31,653 nt of DNA from JBICHN01 sp043101845 (lineage in GTDB: Bacteria > Planctomycetota > Phycisphaerae > Phycisphaerales > UBA5793): positions 1 through 31,653 of the forward strand of contig JBICHN010000003.1 in the NCBI GenBank assembly GCA_043101845.1, read 5' to 3'. The position numbers and the translations under genes were made by a program. This document shows positions 8,387 through 15,012 of this stretch, piece by piece. Every line of letters begins with the position of its first letter. Positions within the stretch are counted from its first letter, which is position 1. Under the pieces are notes generated by a model, which was given only the letters and a program-made list of their open reading frames with translations, was not told the origin of the DNA and made no database searches.

Positions 8387-8745
8387 TAGCGGCGTCCTTT
8401 CACCCAGGCGGCCAGACCGGCGCCGGTGAGCATCGGGGAGCTCGGCGGGGCCTTACCGCGGGCCGCCCTCCAGGATGGCGGCCGGTCGATGTCGAGAGGT
8501 TTGGGGAGGTCTTTGCCCTTCACTCCGGCGAGGCCGGCGATGGCGCGGAGGATGAGGACCTGGAGCTCGAGGTTGGCGGCGGCGAGCTCGCGGTCGATGT
8601 TCCACTCGGCGGAGGCCTGGAGGGCGGCGAACGTGTCGGGGTCCTCGTCCTCGAGCTCGCCGAGCTCGCCAGGTGCGAGGCCGGTAGCCATGACGAGGTC
8701 GCCGATCAGTCTGTGGGCGGAGCCGTGGAGGCCTGCCCAGCCGTA
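8386..8745 (-). CDS. Tail assembly chaperone, frameshifted C-terminal part (T in a G/GT pair)
   Basis: The segment is read in the -1 frame relative to the 8706-9035 gene and is open from the slippery heptamer at 8745-8751 to the stop at 8386. It encodes 119 aa (YGWAGLHGSAHRLIGDLV, then MATGLAPGELGELEDEDPD and onward). An internal ATG at 8689-8691 could give a 101-aa free form, but the 18 residues before it continue the same fold (HRLIGDLVMATG). That argues for the frameshift fusion of 216 aa in total. The C-terminal half (NIDRELAAANLELQVLILRAIAG) is helical, as in tail chaperones. Position between tail tube and tape measure is standard for this pair. Confidence 0.8.
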   Translation of the reverse strand, partial: YGWAGLHGSAHRLIGDLVMATGLAPGELGELEDEDPDTFAALQASAEWNIDRELAAANLELQVLILRAIAGLAGVKGKDLPKPLDIDRPPSWRAARGKAPPSSPMLTGAGLAAWVKGRR

Positions 8746-9035
8746 GGGTTTTCGGCGTCGTCCTCGTCGAGCTTTTCGACCTCTACGTCGTAGTCATCGA
8801 GCCAGGCGTCGACTCCGGCGCCGAGCTCGTTTTCGTAGTCCTCGTCGCCGTTCTCGCGGCGGCGCCAGTCGAGGTAGGCCGCCTCGGCGACCCAGCCGGT
8901 GTAGCCGTCCTCGACGAGGGACTGGAGGCCTTGCTTGTGCTCGCGTTCCCAGCGTCGAATCTGGCCGAGGCCGATGGGGCGCCGTGAGACGGTGCCGTCG
9001 GGGGCGGTTATCACCGCGATGGTTCGGTTGCTCAT
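8706..9035 (-). CDS. Tail assembly chaperone (G-type, unshifted form)
   Basis: 109 aa from the ATG at 9033-9035. It begins with a small beta segment (RTIAVITAPDGTVSRRPIGL). A helical centre (IRRWEREHKQGLQSLVEDGYTGWVAEAAYLDW) leads to a very acidic tail (DAWLDDYDVEVEKLDEDDAE). It lies between tail tube and tape measure, overlaps the T segment, and contains a -1 slippery heptamer, together typical of siphovirus tail chaperones. These keep the tape measure soluble while the tube polymerises around it. There is no strong Shine-Dalgarno; a -10-like TAGGCT ends 8 nt before the ATG and overlaps the previous stop codon, so a leaderless start is possible. Confidence 0.85.
   Translation of the reverse strand: MSNRTIAVITAPDGTVSRRPIGLGQIRRWEREHKQGLQSLVEDGYTGWVAEAAYLDWRRRENGDEDYENELGAGVDAWLDDYDVEVEKLDEDDAENPTAGQASTAPPTD
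8745..8751 (-). other. Programmed -1 ribosomal frameshift site A AAC CCT
   Basis: On the minus strand the chaperone codons GAA AAC CCT contain the heptamer A-AAC-CCT, which fits X XXY YYZ. Slipping back one base re-pairs AAC as AAA and CCT as CCC, and continues into the open -1 frame (TAC GGC TGG and onward) without a stop to position 8386. The unshifted frame ends at 8706. Tail chaperone genes of tailed phages commonly use this mechanism. Confidence 0.75.
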
Positions 9036-9046
9036 GGCGACCGAGC

Positions 9047-9607
9047 CTACGGCGTGTCGAAGGCGGGATCGTCGGTGATGATGACGAACGAGTCGCCGCC
9101 GCCGGAGGGCTCGAGGATTTCGACGTTGATGGGGAGCTCGCCGAGGGCGGTGCCGGTGAGGGTGATTTCGCCGAGCTCGCCGTTGACGGACCTGGCCGCC
9201 GCGAGGCGGTAGGTGTAGCTGCCGTCGATCCACTCCAGGACCATCGCGCGCTCGTCGATGCTGCCCGACGCCGGAGGCGTGTAGGTCCAGTGTGTCGTGT
9301 TGTCGACGACGGTGCCGCCGCCGAAGAATACGGGGAGGGTGTCGTTGTTCCACTGGATGAGGGCGCCGCCGATGGTGATGTCCTCGGCGGTGATGCTCTG
9401 GCGGACAGGCTTGCGGGACTGCCAGGCGCGGAACTTTTCGACGGTGCGCTCCGGTGTGATGACCACGCCTTCCTCGGAGAAGTAGCCGAGGTCGACGAAG
9501 GCGGCGTCGAGGGCCGAGGTCGGGTCGGTCGGGAGCGCGGTGCCGAGCGGTGCAAGGTAGAGGCCGCCGTTGCCGGCGATCCTGACCTCTCCTGAGTCTT
9601 GAGCCAT
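9047..9607 (-). CDS. Major tail (tube) protein
   Basis: 186 aa from the ATG at 9605-9607, preceded by AGGAGG with a 6-nt spacer, one of the strongest Shine-Dalgarnos in the genome. The sequence has the usual tail-tube look: an N-terminal strand (GEVRIAGNGGLYLAPLGT), a central FVDLGYFSEEGVVITPERTV section, then beta strands (RAMVLEWIDGSYTYRLA, GEITLTGTALGELPINVEIL) and a flexible C terminus. It lies between tail terminator and chaperones. Expected to polymerise as stacked hexamers. A perfect 9-bp hairpin stands just upstream (9631-9653), perhaps setting its expression apart from the connector genes. Confidence 0.9.
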   Translation of the reverse strand: MAQDSGEVRIAGNGGLYLAPLGTALPTDPTSALDAAFVDLGYFSEEGVVITPERTVEKFRAWQSRKPVRQSITAEDITIGGALIQWNNDTLPVFFGGGTVVDNTTHWTYTPPASGSIDERAMVLEWIDGSYTYRLAAARSVNGELGEITLTGTALGELPINVEILEPSGGGDSFVIITDDPAFDTP

Positions 9608-9630
9608 TAGGGGCCTCCTGATGGGTTGGT

Positions 9631-9653
9631 CTAGGCCGGGGCGGCCGGCCTAG
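9631..9653 (-). terminator. Hairpin without U-tract between tail terminator and tail tube genes
   Basis: CTAGGCCGG and CCGGCCTAG form a perfect 9-bp stem around a 5-nt loop (GGCGG on the plus strand). The stop codon TAG of the 9650-10060 gene is in the stem. No U-run follows, as is common for actinobacterial hairpin terminators. It could end or slow connector transcription, or protect the 5' end of the tail-tube message. Confidence 0.5.
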
Positions 9654-10060
9654 GGGTTGGGACGGACGTAGACGGTGACGTCGACCAGGTAGCGGGGTTT
9701 CGGTGGGTCGAAGGTCGTGTCGGGGCTGTAACGAAGCGTACCGGCGCGGGTGGCGGTGACGGTGGACGCATAGGCGGCGTGGACGCCGGCCAGGTTGGCG
9801 TCGAGCTCGGCGACGACGGTGGCGGCGAGCTCGCGGGCCTGAGCCTTGCTGCCACCGAAGGCGTCGAACTGGAGGCGGGCGCCGTCGAGGACGGCCGGGG
9901 ACGCTACCGGGCCGCCGCCGATGCGCTGGAGGCGCAGTAGCGGCCACTCGGCGCGCTTGGGGACCTCGGTGTAGACACGCTCGCCGATGAGGGCCTGGAT
10001 GGCCACGGAGGCGCGTAGGTGGGCGGAGACGAGGGCCTCGGCGTCGGTTCCGACGATCAT
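9650..10060 (-). CDS. Tail terminator / tail completion protein
   Basis: 136 aa from the ATG at 10058-10060 with GGAGG 6 nt upstream. The start overlaps the stop of the 38-aa peptide gene as ATGA. The sequence opens with ALVSAHLRASVAIQALIGERVYTEVPK, continues with PLLRLQRIGGGPV and a long helix-strand region (QARELAATVVAELDANLAG), and ends RYLVDVTVYVRPNP. This resembles small tail completion proteins of the DUF3168/gpU type. Position after the HK97 gp10-like gene and before the tail tube supports this. The upstream in-frame extension is Arg-rich and unlikely to be translated. A -10-like box lies inside this gene at 9901-9906. Confidence 0.8.
   Translation of the reverse strand: MIVGTDAEALVSAHLRASVAIQALIGERVYTEVPKRAEWPLLRLQRIGGGPVASPAVLDGARLQFDAFGGSKAQARELAATVVAELDANLAGVHAAYASTVTATRAGTLRYSPDTTFDPPKPRYLVDVTVYVRPNP
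9901..9906 (-). promoter_or_regulatory. Possible internal -10 box (TAGCGT) inside the tail terminator gene
   Basis: The 16-bp string CCGGGGACGCTACCGG (plus strand, 9895-9910) recurs exactly at 15004-15019, where it spans the TerL stop codon. Read on the minus strand both contain CCGGTAGCGTCCCCGG, whose TAGCGT is the same -10-like box found before the 1845-2114 gene. Here it would start a transcript inside the gene, toward the tail tube. Chance repetition in G+C-rich sequence is possible. Confidence 0.25.
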
Positions 10061-10173
10061 GGGCGGCCTCCAGCATCGGCGACGATGGCGGCGACGAGGG
10101 CGATGGCGAATAGGCCGGCCCACAGAGCTCGAGGGCCGAGCCAGTCGAGGGCGACGAGGCTACGGAGACTCAT
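10057..10173 (-). CDS. 38-aa single-TM peptide between connector genes
   Basis: A short gene from the ATG at 10171-10173 to a TGA at 10057-10059. Its first 14 nt overlap the end of the HK97 gp10-like gene, and it overlaps the next start by ATGA. GAGGT lies about 8 nt upstream. The product begins MSLRSLVALDWLGPRALWAG, followed by a hydrophobic helix (LFAIALVAAIVAD) and GGRP. It would be a one-pass membrane peptide with a positive N terminus. A membrane peptide among head-tail connector genes is unexpected. It fills the only gap between its neighbours exactly and uses the genome's CTA-TTC codon pair, which supports its being real. Confidence 0.6.
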   Translation of the reverse strand: MSLRSLVALDWLGPRALWAGLFAIALVAAIVADAGGRP

Positions 10174-10483
10174 AGCGTCCGACCTCGGAGGCGACGGCCT
10201 CGGCGGCGTTGCTCCACCATGCCTCCGCGGGAGTGTTGGCGGAGCCGAACTCCCATAGGTGGGAGAGGGGCCAGGTTGTGCCGGCGTAGGCCTGGAGCTC
10301 GCCGGCCTCGGCGTAGGCGTTCTCGAGCATGGCGCGCCGCCGTCGGAGGTTGCCGGCCTGGACGTCGACCTCGTCGACGACGGCCTCGGCGACCTCGAGC
10401 AAGGTGGTGGCGGCGAGCTCGGCCATGACGGAGTCGCCGCCGTCGACCGGCGGGATGTAGGCGTAGGCCGTGCGGAATGCCAT
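10160..10483 (-). CDS. HK97 gp10-like head-tail joining protein
   Basis: 107 aa from the ATG at 10481-10483, sharing one base with the upstream stop (TAATG). Features match small HK97 gp10-like proteins: an N-terminal helix pair (LAATTLLEVAEAVVDEVDVQ), a central basic turn (LRRRRAML), and the motif HLWEFGSANTPA, like the family's H-x-x-E-x-G-T region, near residues 75-86. The C terminus (WWSNAAEAVASEVGRY) is helical. It occupies the expected slot after the head-closure protein. The usual role is linking the capsid portal/connector to the assembled tail. Confidence 0.8.
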   Translation of the reverse strand: MAFRTAYAYIPPVDGGDSVMAELAATTLLEVAEAVVDEVDVQAGNLRRRRAMLENAYAEAGELQAYAGTTWPLSHLWEFGSANTPAEAWWSNAAEAVASEVGRYESP

Positions 10484-10824
10484 TAGGCGACCTCGGCTCG
10501 GCGGACGGTGACGGCGATGGTGGTGCGCCAGGTGCGCGGGTTGCGGGCGACGATGGGCTCACCGGCGGCCTCCCACTCGACGCCGGCGACTCGGAGCCTC
10601 GAGGCCGCATCGAGGCCGAGCTCGAGGGCCTTGTCCTCGAGGTAGGCGGTGAACGTGTCCGCGGCGATGTTGCCGGCCGTCGCCTCGGTGGAGGTCTGGC
10701 GGGCCAGGTGGCAACGCACCGGCGTCCACTCGAGGACCTCGGAGGGGTTGCCGTACTCGTCGACGGCGCCGGAGCTCGGGACGCCGAGCTCGGCCTCGAG
10801 GGTCAATAGACCGGCGTAGCTCAT
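10483..10824 (-). CDS. Head closure / head-tail connector protein
   Basis: 113 aa. The start at 10822-10824 overlaps the previous stop as ATGA. The protein has an N-terminal LLTLEAELG segment, then WTPVRCHLARQTSTEA and a C-terminal set of strands (SRLRVAGVEWEAAGEPIVARN, WRTTIAVTVRRAEVA), consistent with a small beta-barrel head-tail stopper. No catalytic motif or TM segment. Gene order (gp6-like, closure, gp10-like, terminator, tube) is that of HK97/SPP1-type siphoviruses. The assignment rests mainly on order, length and strand pattern. Confidence 0.75.
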   Translation of the reverse strand: MSYAGLLTLEAELGVPSSGAVDEYGNPSEVLEWTPVRCHLARQTSTEATAGNIAADTFTAYLEDKALELGLDAASRLRVAGVEWEAAGEPIVARNPRTWRTTIAVTVRRAEVA

Positions 10825-11207
10825 GGGTTAGCGGCCGCCCTGTCGGCGTTGGTGAGGTAGGTGGTGCCGTGCGAGAGGCGAGGCGAGCCGTAGGTGCGGC
10901 GGCGGACTCCGGCGGCGCCGGCCTGGTCGAGCATGAGCCGATCGTCGGCGGAGAGGATGCCGTCGGCGGTGTAGCTCGTCAGAAAGTCGCCTAGCTGTTC
11001 CTGCGTGACGCCGTCGGGCCGCTCGAGTAGGCGGCGGGTCGCTAGCTGGCAGACGGTACGGAGGACCTCGGGGTCGACGGTGCGGCCGTCGAGGTAGGCG
11101 TCGATGGCGCGGGTGGCGACCTCGAGCATGGTTACCGCGCGGACGGCCTCGGAGCCCTCGAGGTCGCGGCCGAGGATTGCCTCGAGGTCGGCGGTAGAAG
11201 CGTGCAT
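10821..11207 (-). CDS. Head-tail adaptor, gp6/gp15-like
   Basis: 128 aa from the ATG at 11205-11207 with AGGAGG 7 nt upstream. Mostly helical: LEAILGRDLEGSEAVRAVTMLEVATRAIDAYLDGRTVDPEVLRTVCQLATRRLLERPDG (given here as a region, residues 8-66) is the typical alpha bundle of gp6/gp15-type adaptors that bind the portal ring. The C-terminal part (LSHGTTYLTNADRAAANP) is extended. It is the first gene after the major capsid gene and lies beyond a strong hairpin (11237-11274). Confidence 0.8.
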   Translation of the reverse strand: MHASTADLEAILGRDLEGSEAVRAVTMLEVATRAIDAYLDGRTVDPEVLRTVCQLATRRLLERPDGVTQEQLGDFLTSYTADGILSADDRLMLDQAGAAGVRRRTYGSPRLSHGTTYLTNADRAAANP

Positions 11208-11236
11208 CGAGGTCCTCCTGGTCTAGGGCGGGGGGG

Positions 11237-11274
11237 CCGTGGAGGCCGGCGGCCGTGCTCGCCGGCCTCCACGG
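11237..11274 (-). terminator. Strong hairpin downstream of the major capsid gene
   Basis: CCGTGGAGGCCGGCG (11237-11251) and CGCCGGCCTCCACGG (11260-11274) form a perfect 15-bp stem with an 8-nt loop. In the direction of transcription it is followed by seven C residues instead of a U-run. A terminator or mRNA-stabilising hairpin after the capsid gene would let capsid protein be made in excess of the connectors. It is the strongest hairpin seen in the window. Confidence 0.7.
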
Positions 11275-11318
11275 TTCCAGGGAGCGGGGTGCGTCATCCT
11301 GCCGGTCCTACCTGGGGA

Positions 11319-11334
11319 CTAGGCCGAGGCCTAG
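11319..11334 (-). other. 16-nt near-palindrome over the capsid stop codon
   Basis: CTAGGCC-GA-GGCCTAG, a 7-bp stem with a 2-nt centre. The TAG stop of the major capsid gene lies in one arm. The same core (CTAGGCC/GGCCTAG) with an embedded TAG stop recurs in the hairpin at 9631-9653. It may be part of the transcription end signal completed by 11237-11274. Confidence 0.4.
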
Positions 11335-12194
11335 CCGATCTGGACGGGGATGGCTCGAGCGTCCTCGGAGAGGGTGAACCCTGCCAGGGTGTCCGCCGTC
11401 AGTACGTCGGCGAGGCTCGAGTTGCTCCAGTCCATGACCACTCGGGCGCTCATGCCGTAGGCCGAGGCCGTGGCGGCCATCGCGCCGCCCTCCGGTGCCG
11501 GCGGCGTGCGGAACGCGGCCGCGACGGCGGTGCGGTGGTAGGCGACGGCCTGGGGCTCGAAGGTCGTGGCCTGGTCGTCGATGTGGCTGGAGGCGATGAC
11601 GGTGAACCCGAACAGGTTGCCGAGGACGGCGCCCTGGAGGGCGGCGCCGCCGTCGCCGCGGACGTCGGCGGCCGACAGCGTCGGGCCGAGCAACTTGGCG
11701 GCGAACGCCGGCGAGCACGCGAGGTAGCGGCCGGTCGAGGGCCACTTCGCCTCTCCGGCGGCCTTGTAGGCCTCCTGGACGGCGGCGGCGGCGTCGGAGC
11801 CACTGACCTCGCCGGTGCTGGTGCCCTGGAGGGTCGCCGCGATCTGGTCCTCGAGGTACTCGGCGATGCCGGCCACGCGAGGGGCGACGATCTCGCCGTA
11901 GAAGTCCTCGACCTTGAGGGCCTTGTCGGCGGTGCCGACCTGGACCTGTTCGTAGGGCTGGTGGTCGAGGGTGACGGCGACGGTGTTGGTGGTGTGGTCC
12001 GTCGTCGAGGCGGTGCCGGAGAAGTTCGTGGCGGTGCCGGTGGCGGGCCGTCGGATGTTGATGGTGTCACCCTTGCCGGCCTGGAGCTGGCTGTTGGCGT
12101 CGCGCCAGACGGTGTTGATGAGGATGCCGGCGTCGACGAGGCCGCCGATCATCGCGGATGCGACCTGTGTGCCGTTGACGAATGCGTTGGCCAT
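11331..12194 (-). CDS. Major capsid protein (P22 coat/HK97-fold type)
   Basis: 287 aa from the ATG at 12192-12194 with AGGAG 9 nt upstream. The opening (MANAFVNGTQVASAMIGGLV) and the following DTINIRRPATGTATNF match the P22 coat/gp5-like capsid family. Later segments VAVTLDHQPYEQVQVGTADKAL, VAGIAEYLEDQIAATLQG, GRYLACSPAFAAKLLG and LFGFTVIASSHID are the spine helix and P-domain regions typical of HK97-fold proteins. Position after a scaffold gene and before connector genes confirms it. It uses CTG and more C-ending codons than its neighbours, as expected of a highly expressed gene. It should form the icosahedral shell. Confidence 0.95.
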   Translation of the reverse strand: MANAFVNGTQVASAMIGGLVDAGILINTVWRDANSQLQAGKGDTINIRRPATGTATNFSGTASTTDHTTNTVAVTLDHQPYEQVQVGTADKALKVEDFYGEIVAPRVAGIAEYLEDQIAATLQGTSTGEVSGSDAAAAVQEAYKAAGEAKWPSTGRYLACSPAFAAKLLGPTLSAADVRGDGGAALQGAVLGNLFGFTVIASSHIDDQATTFEPQAVAYHRTAVAAAFRTPPAPEGGAMAATASAYGMSARVVMDWSNSSLADVLTADTLAGFTLSEDARAIPVQIG

Positions 12195-12212
12195 GACTGG
12201 CTACTCCTGTTG

Positions 12213-12770
12213 CTAGTTGGGGGGAGGGTTGGGGCCTCCGCCGGTGAATTGTCGATGTAGGGCCATCGGGTCCTGTGCCGGTTCACCGGCGGCGGTTCCG
12301 ATGCCGGCTTTGGCGGCCGACGGGGTTGGCGCCTTGGTGGGCATGAGCTCGGCCAGGCGCTTCGCGTCCTCGACGAGCTCGTCCTCGGTTGAGCCCTGGA
12401 GCCTCGAGCCGAGCTCCGGCGGTAGGCCTTGCTCGGCGGCGACCAGGCGGCGGCGGAGCTCGAGGACCTCACCGGCGGCCTCGTCGGCTCGAGCGTTGGC
12501 CTTGTCGAGCTCGGTCATTTCGGCCTGAGCTCGTTCGGCCTCGGCGGCCTCGAAGGCCTTGGCGGCCTTTTCGTGCTTCCTCGCCATCGCTTTCCACTTG
12601 TCGACCTCGGCCTGGAGCTCGTCGGGCGTGGCGCCGTCGGTGTCCTGTCCGGTGTCTCCGGCGTCGGCCGTGTCGGCGGCGCCGGTGTCGGTGGGAGCGG
12701 TGCCGGTAGCCGTGTCGGCGTCTCCGGCGGTCGAGTCCTCGGCCGTGTCGGCGTTGTCCTCTGTGCCCAT
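12213..12770 (-). CDS. Capsid scaffolding protein
   Basis: 185 aa from the ATG at 12768-12770 with AGGAGG 8 nt upstream. An N-terminal acidic Thr/Asp/Ala region (residues 1-50, low complexity) is followed by a long charged coiled coil (DELQAEVDKWKAMARKHEKA, EAAEAERAQAEMTELDKANA, GEVLELRRRLVAAEQGLPPE), typical of scaffolds. The C terminus (PMALHRQFTGGGPNPPPN) could bind coat protein. It directly precedes the major capsid gene. Scaffolds drive procapsid assembly and leave before DNA packaging; no protease domain is seen. Confidence 0.9.
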   Translation of the reverse strand: MGTEDNADTAEDSTAGDADTATGTAPTDTGAADTADAGDTGQDTDGATPDELQAEVDKWKAMARKHEKAAKAFEAAEAERAQAEMTELDKANARADEAAGEVLELRRRLVAAEQGLPPELGSRLQGSTEDELVEDAKRLAELMPTKAPTPSAAKAGIGTAAGEPAQDPMALHRQFTGGGPNPPPN

Positions 12771-12836
12771 AGGTTAGGCCTCCTGTGTCGTGGGGACGCG
12801 GACAGTCTGGCACCGAGGCGCGCCGAGCTCGTCGGC

Positions 12837-13535
12837 CTAGAACGGGACGAGCTCGGCGTCGCGGATGGCGCGGTCCTCGTCGGTGCCGATACCGAGCTCG
12901 ACGCGGGCCGTGGCGGAGAGGTCGGCGGCCTCGTCGGCGAGGATGGGGACGGTGCCGCATCGACAGAAGTTGTGCGCCGGTGCGAGGGCGTCGGTGTTGT
13001 AGTGCCGGTCGGCGATGAGCCAACAGAACTCACACGCGTTGGCCTCCGGTGAACGGTTGTAGCCAATCACGTTGCTCGAGGCGGTCATGGCTTCAGTCTC
13101 CGCCGTCCTCGTTGCTACGGCGACGTCGGTGTCGGCCAGCTTGGCGAGCTCGCGCTCGGCCTTGGCTCGAGCGTCGGCGGCGTCCAGGCCGGCCTCGAGG
13201 GCCTCCGCCTCGACCTTGGCGGGCCGTTGGTAGACAGTCTCGAGCAACGTGTCGCCGCGGGTGGCCTTGCCGACGTACTTGGCGGAGTCGACGACGATGT
13301 CGTCGTCGAGGGCCATTGTGGAGACGTACTCGACGCCGTAGGCGCCGGCCTCGAGTTGGGCGCCCATGACGACCTCGACGAGCTCGGCGACGAGGGCCTC
13401 GTCGGCGAGGTTGGTGGCGGCGCGGCTTAGGCGGATGACGGTGTCGATGGTGGCCTGGCGGAGGACGGCCTGGTCTTGCATGTAGGCGTCCACAATGACC
13501 GTTTTCCAGCCGGGGACGTCGCCGAGCTCGCTCAC
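12837..13535 (-). CDS. MuF-like minor capsid protein
   Basis: 232 aa, starting at a GTG (13533-13535) that overlaps the portal stop as GTGA. The body is helical (residues ~1-150). The C-terminal part holds the MuF-type cysteine/histidine signature: ACEFCWLIADRHYN followed by PAHNFCRCGTVPI (Cys pair, His, Cys-Arg-Cys). Proteins of this family lie next to the portal, are packaged inside the head, and sometimes carry C-terminal toxin domains. Here the protein ends soon after the motif (LGIGTDEDRAIRDAELVPF), so no toxin is attached. The role is head morphogenesis. Confidence 0.85.
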   Translation of the reverse strand: MSELGDVPGWKTVIVDAYMQDQAVLRQATIDTVIRLSRAATNLADEALVAELVEVVMGAQLEAGAYGVEYVSTMALDDDIVVDSAKYVGKATRGDTLLETVYQRPAKVEAEALEAGLDAADARAKAERELAKLADTDVAVATRTAETEAMTASSNVIGYNRSPEANACEFCWLIADRHYNTDALAPAHNFCRCGTVPILADEAADLSATARVELGIGTDEDRAIRDAELVPF

Positions 13536-14914
13536 TGTGCCGGGGCGGGCTCCGAGCCGTTAGCGGCCGGTGTGGAGCCCGTGGGCGGAGCCTGGCCGGC
13601 GAGGACGGCCGTGGCCGGTGGGCGGCCGCCGCCGAGGTCGATGGGGGCGGAGACGGCCGAGCGGAGGGCCTCGCGCATCCTCTGCCGGCGCCAGGCGTCG
13701 ATCTGTTGCGGCGAGGCGCCGATCCTCTCCCATATGGCCTCGCGGGGGACGCCGAGGGCGTCGAGCTTGAGGGCGGCGTCGACGACCTGAGCCTCCGATT
13801 GTGCCTCGGTGTTGGCCCATATCGTCTCGAGGCCGTCGTCGACGAGCTCGGGTTGGCCTGCGGCGATGGCCGCCAGGTTGACGACGGCCTCCCAGGCCTC
13901 GCCGTACTCGACCTGGCGGCGTCGGACCTTGCTGGTGAGGCCTGTCTCGGCGGCCTTGAGGGCGTCGGCGGAGAGGTTGACGATCTTGCCGAGTAGGTAG
14001 TGGGGCGGCGTGCGTGTCGTCGAGGCGAGGGTCTGGATGTCCTGGTCGACGGCGGCGATGTAGCCGGCGAGGTTGGATTCCTGGAACTCGCCAAACGAGG
14101 TATCGGGGTCCTCGGACATCCAGAGGCGGTCGACGGCGGCCTGGAATGGCTCAATGGCCTCGCCGTCGTCATCGACGGGGATGGCCATGCCGGTTACCCA
14201 ACGCTGCCGAAAGGCGGCGTACTTTTGGGCGATGAGCCGGTCGAATGTCGTGGTGGTTATGCGGTCCTGGATAGGCCGAGCACTCTCGAGGTCGGAGGTC
14301 GGGACGCCGGCGCCGTTCGGCTTGGTCTTGAACGCGACGAAGGGGACCTCGCCGAGCGGGTTGGCGAAGTCCTCGACCATGACCAGGCCGCCGCCGCCGT
14401 GCCGTGCCTCGTAGATGGTGACGGTGTCGGGGGTGTAGTGCCAGGTCTGGTCGGGGCCGACCTTGACGGCCTCGAGGGCCATTGTCGGGTCGGCCTCGTC
14501 ATGCACAACGAGGACGGCGCGGGGAGTCTCGACGGTGATTTTGGGCGGCGAGCTCGAGGCGTCCTCGGCCGGCCAGACTCCGACGTAGGACACTCCGCCA
14601 ACGAGGGCGTCGGTGTAGAGGGCGGACTGGCGGCCGTCGAGCTTGTTGGCCTGCCACCACGACCAGAGCTCGCCGACGGCCTCGGTGCTGCCGGCGGTGC
14701 GGAAACCCTCGACGACGAGACGCTCGACGACGACGTCGATGATGAGCTCGCACCAATTCGCGGCGGCCTCTTGTACGAGGCGCTGGTACTCCGCTCGAGC
14801 TCCGGCCGGCATGTATGGGTCGCCTCCGCCGTGGCGGTAGTAGACCTCGTTGCCGTTGTAGGCGTGCCGCTGGTCCTGGAGGTCTGCGACGAGCTCGTCG
14901 ATGCGTTCGGCCAT
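13532..14914 (-). CDS. Portal protein (SPP1 gp6-like)
   Basis: 460 aa from the ATG at 14912-14914. Signature regions: YYRHGGGDPYMPAGARAEYQ early, NWCELIIDVVVERLVVEGFR near residue 55, DALVGGVSYVGVWPAE, VPFVAFKTKPNGAG, then the wing/stem region RPIQDRITTTTFDRLIAQKYAAF and LGKIVNLSADALKAAETGLTSKV. This is the pattern of the Gp6-like portal family, at the usual length. The C-terminal ~45 residues are Pro/Ala-rich and disordered. There is no Shine-Dalgarno; TAGCCT ends 7 nt before the ATG, so the gene may start a leaderless transcript. Forms the dodecameric DNA channel. Confidence 0.95.
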   Translation of the reverse strand: MAERIDELVADLQDQRHAYNGNEVYYRHGGGDPYMPAGARAEYQRLVQEAAANWCELIIDVVVERLVVEGFRTAGSTEAVGELWSWWQANKLDGRQSALYTDALVGGVSYVGVWPAEDASSSPPKITVETPRAVLVVHDEADPTMALEAVKVGPDQTWHYTPDTVTIYEARHGGGGLVMVEDFANPLGEVPFVAFKTKPNGAGVPTSDLESARPIQDRITTTTFDRLIAQKYAAFRQRWVTGMAIPVDDDGEAIEPFQAAVDRLWMSEDPDTSFGEFQESNLAGYIAAVDQDIQTLASTTRTPPHYLLGKIVNLSADALKAAETGLTSKVRRRQVEYGEAWEAVVNLAAIAAGQPELVDDGLETIWANTEAQSEAQVVDAALKLDALGVPREAIWERIGASPQQIDAWRRQRMREALRSAVSAPIDLGGGRPPATAVLAGQAPPTGSTPAANGSEPAPAQ

Positions 14915-14921
14915 AGGGGCA

Positions 14922-14927
14922 AGGCTA
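14922..14927 (-). promoter_or_regulatory. Putative -10 box (TAGCCT) for a leaderless portal transcript
   Basis: TAGCCT fits TANNNT and is followed by 7 nt, then the portal ATG. The context CGCCCGGTAGC is shared with the box at 2122-2127. CCGACC lies 16 bp upstream as a possible -35, but this motif is common here. The box lies beside the inverted repeat at 14943-15002. Confidence 0.5.
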
Positions 14928-14942
14928 CCGGGCGGTGTTGCA

Positions 14943-15002
14943 AGGTCGGAGGACGGCGGCGGCGCTTCCTCCGACAGATAGCCCGACGCGGTCCTCCGAC
15001 CT
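14943..15002. repeat. Perfect 12-bp inverted repeat in the TerL-portal gap
   Basis: AGGTCGGAGGAC (14943-14954) and GTCCTCCGACCT (14991-15002) are exact inverted repeats 36 nt apart. A third copy of the core TCCTCCGAC lies between them at 14967-14975. The gap between terminase and portal (14915-15012) has no gene. The repeats lie just upstream of the putative portal -10 box, so they may be operators for that promoter, or the arms of an RNA hairpin that ends the terminase message. Confidence 0.6.
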
Positions 15003-15012
15003 ACCGGGGACG

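Noticed and set aside
14938..14943. TTGCAA as a -35 box for the portal promoter
   Set aside because: Only 10 nt separate it from TAGCCT, too short for sigma-70-type spacing.
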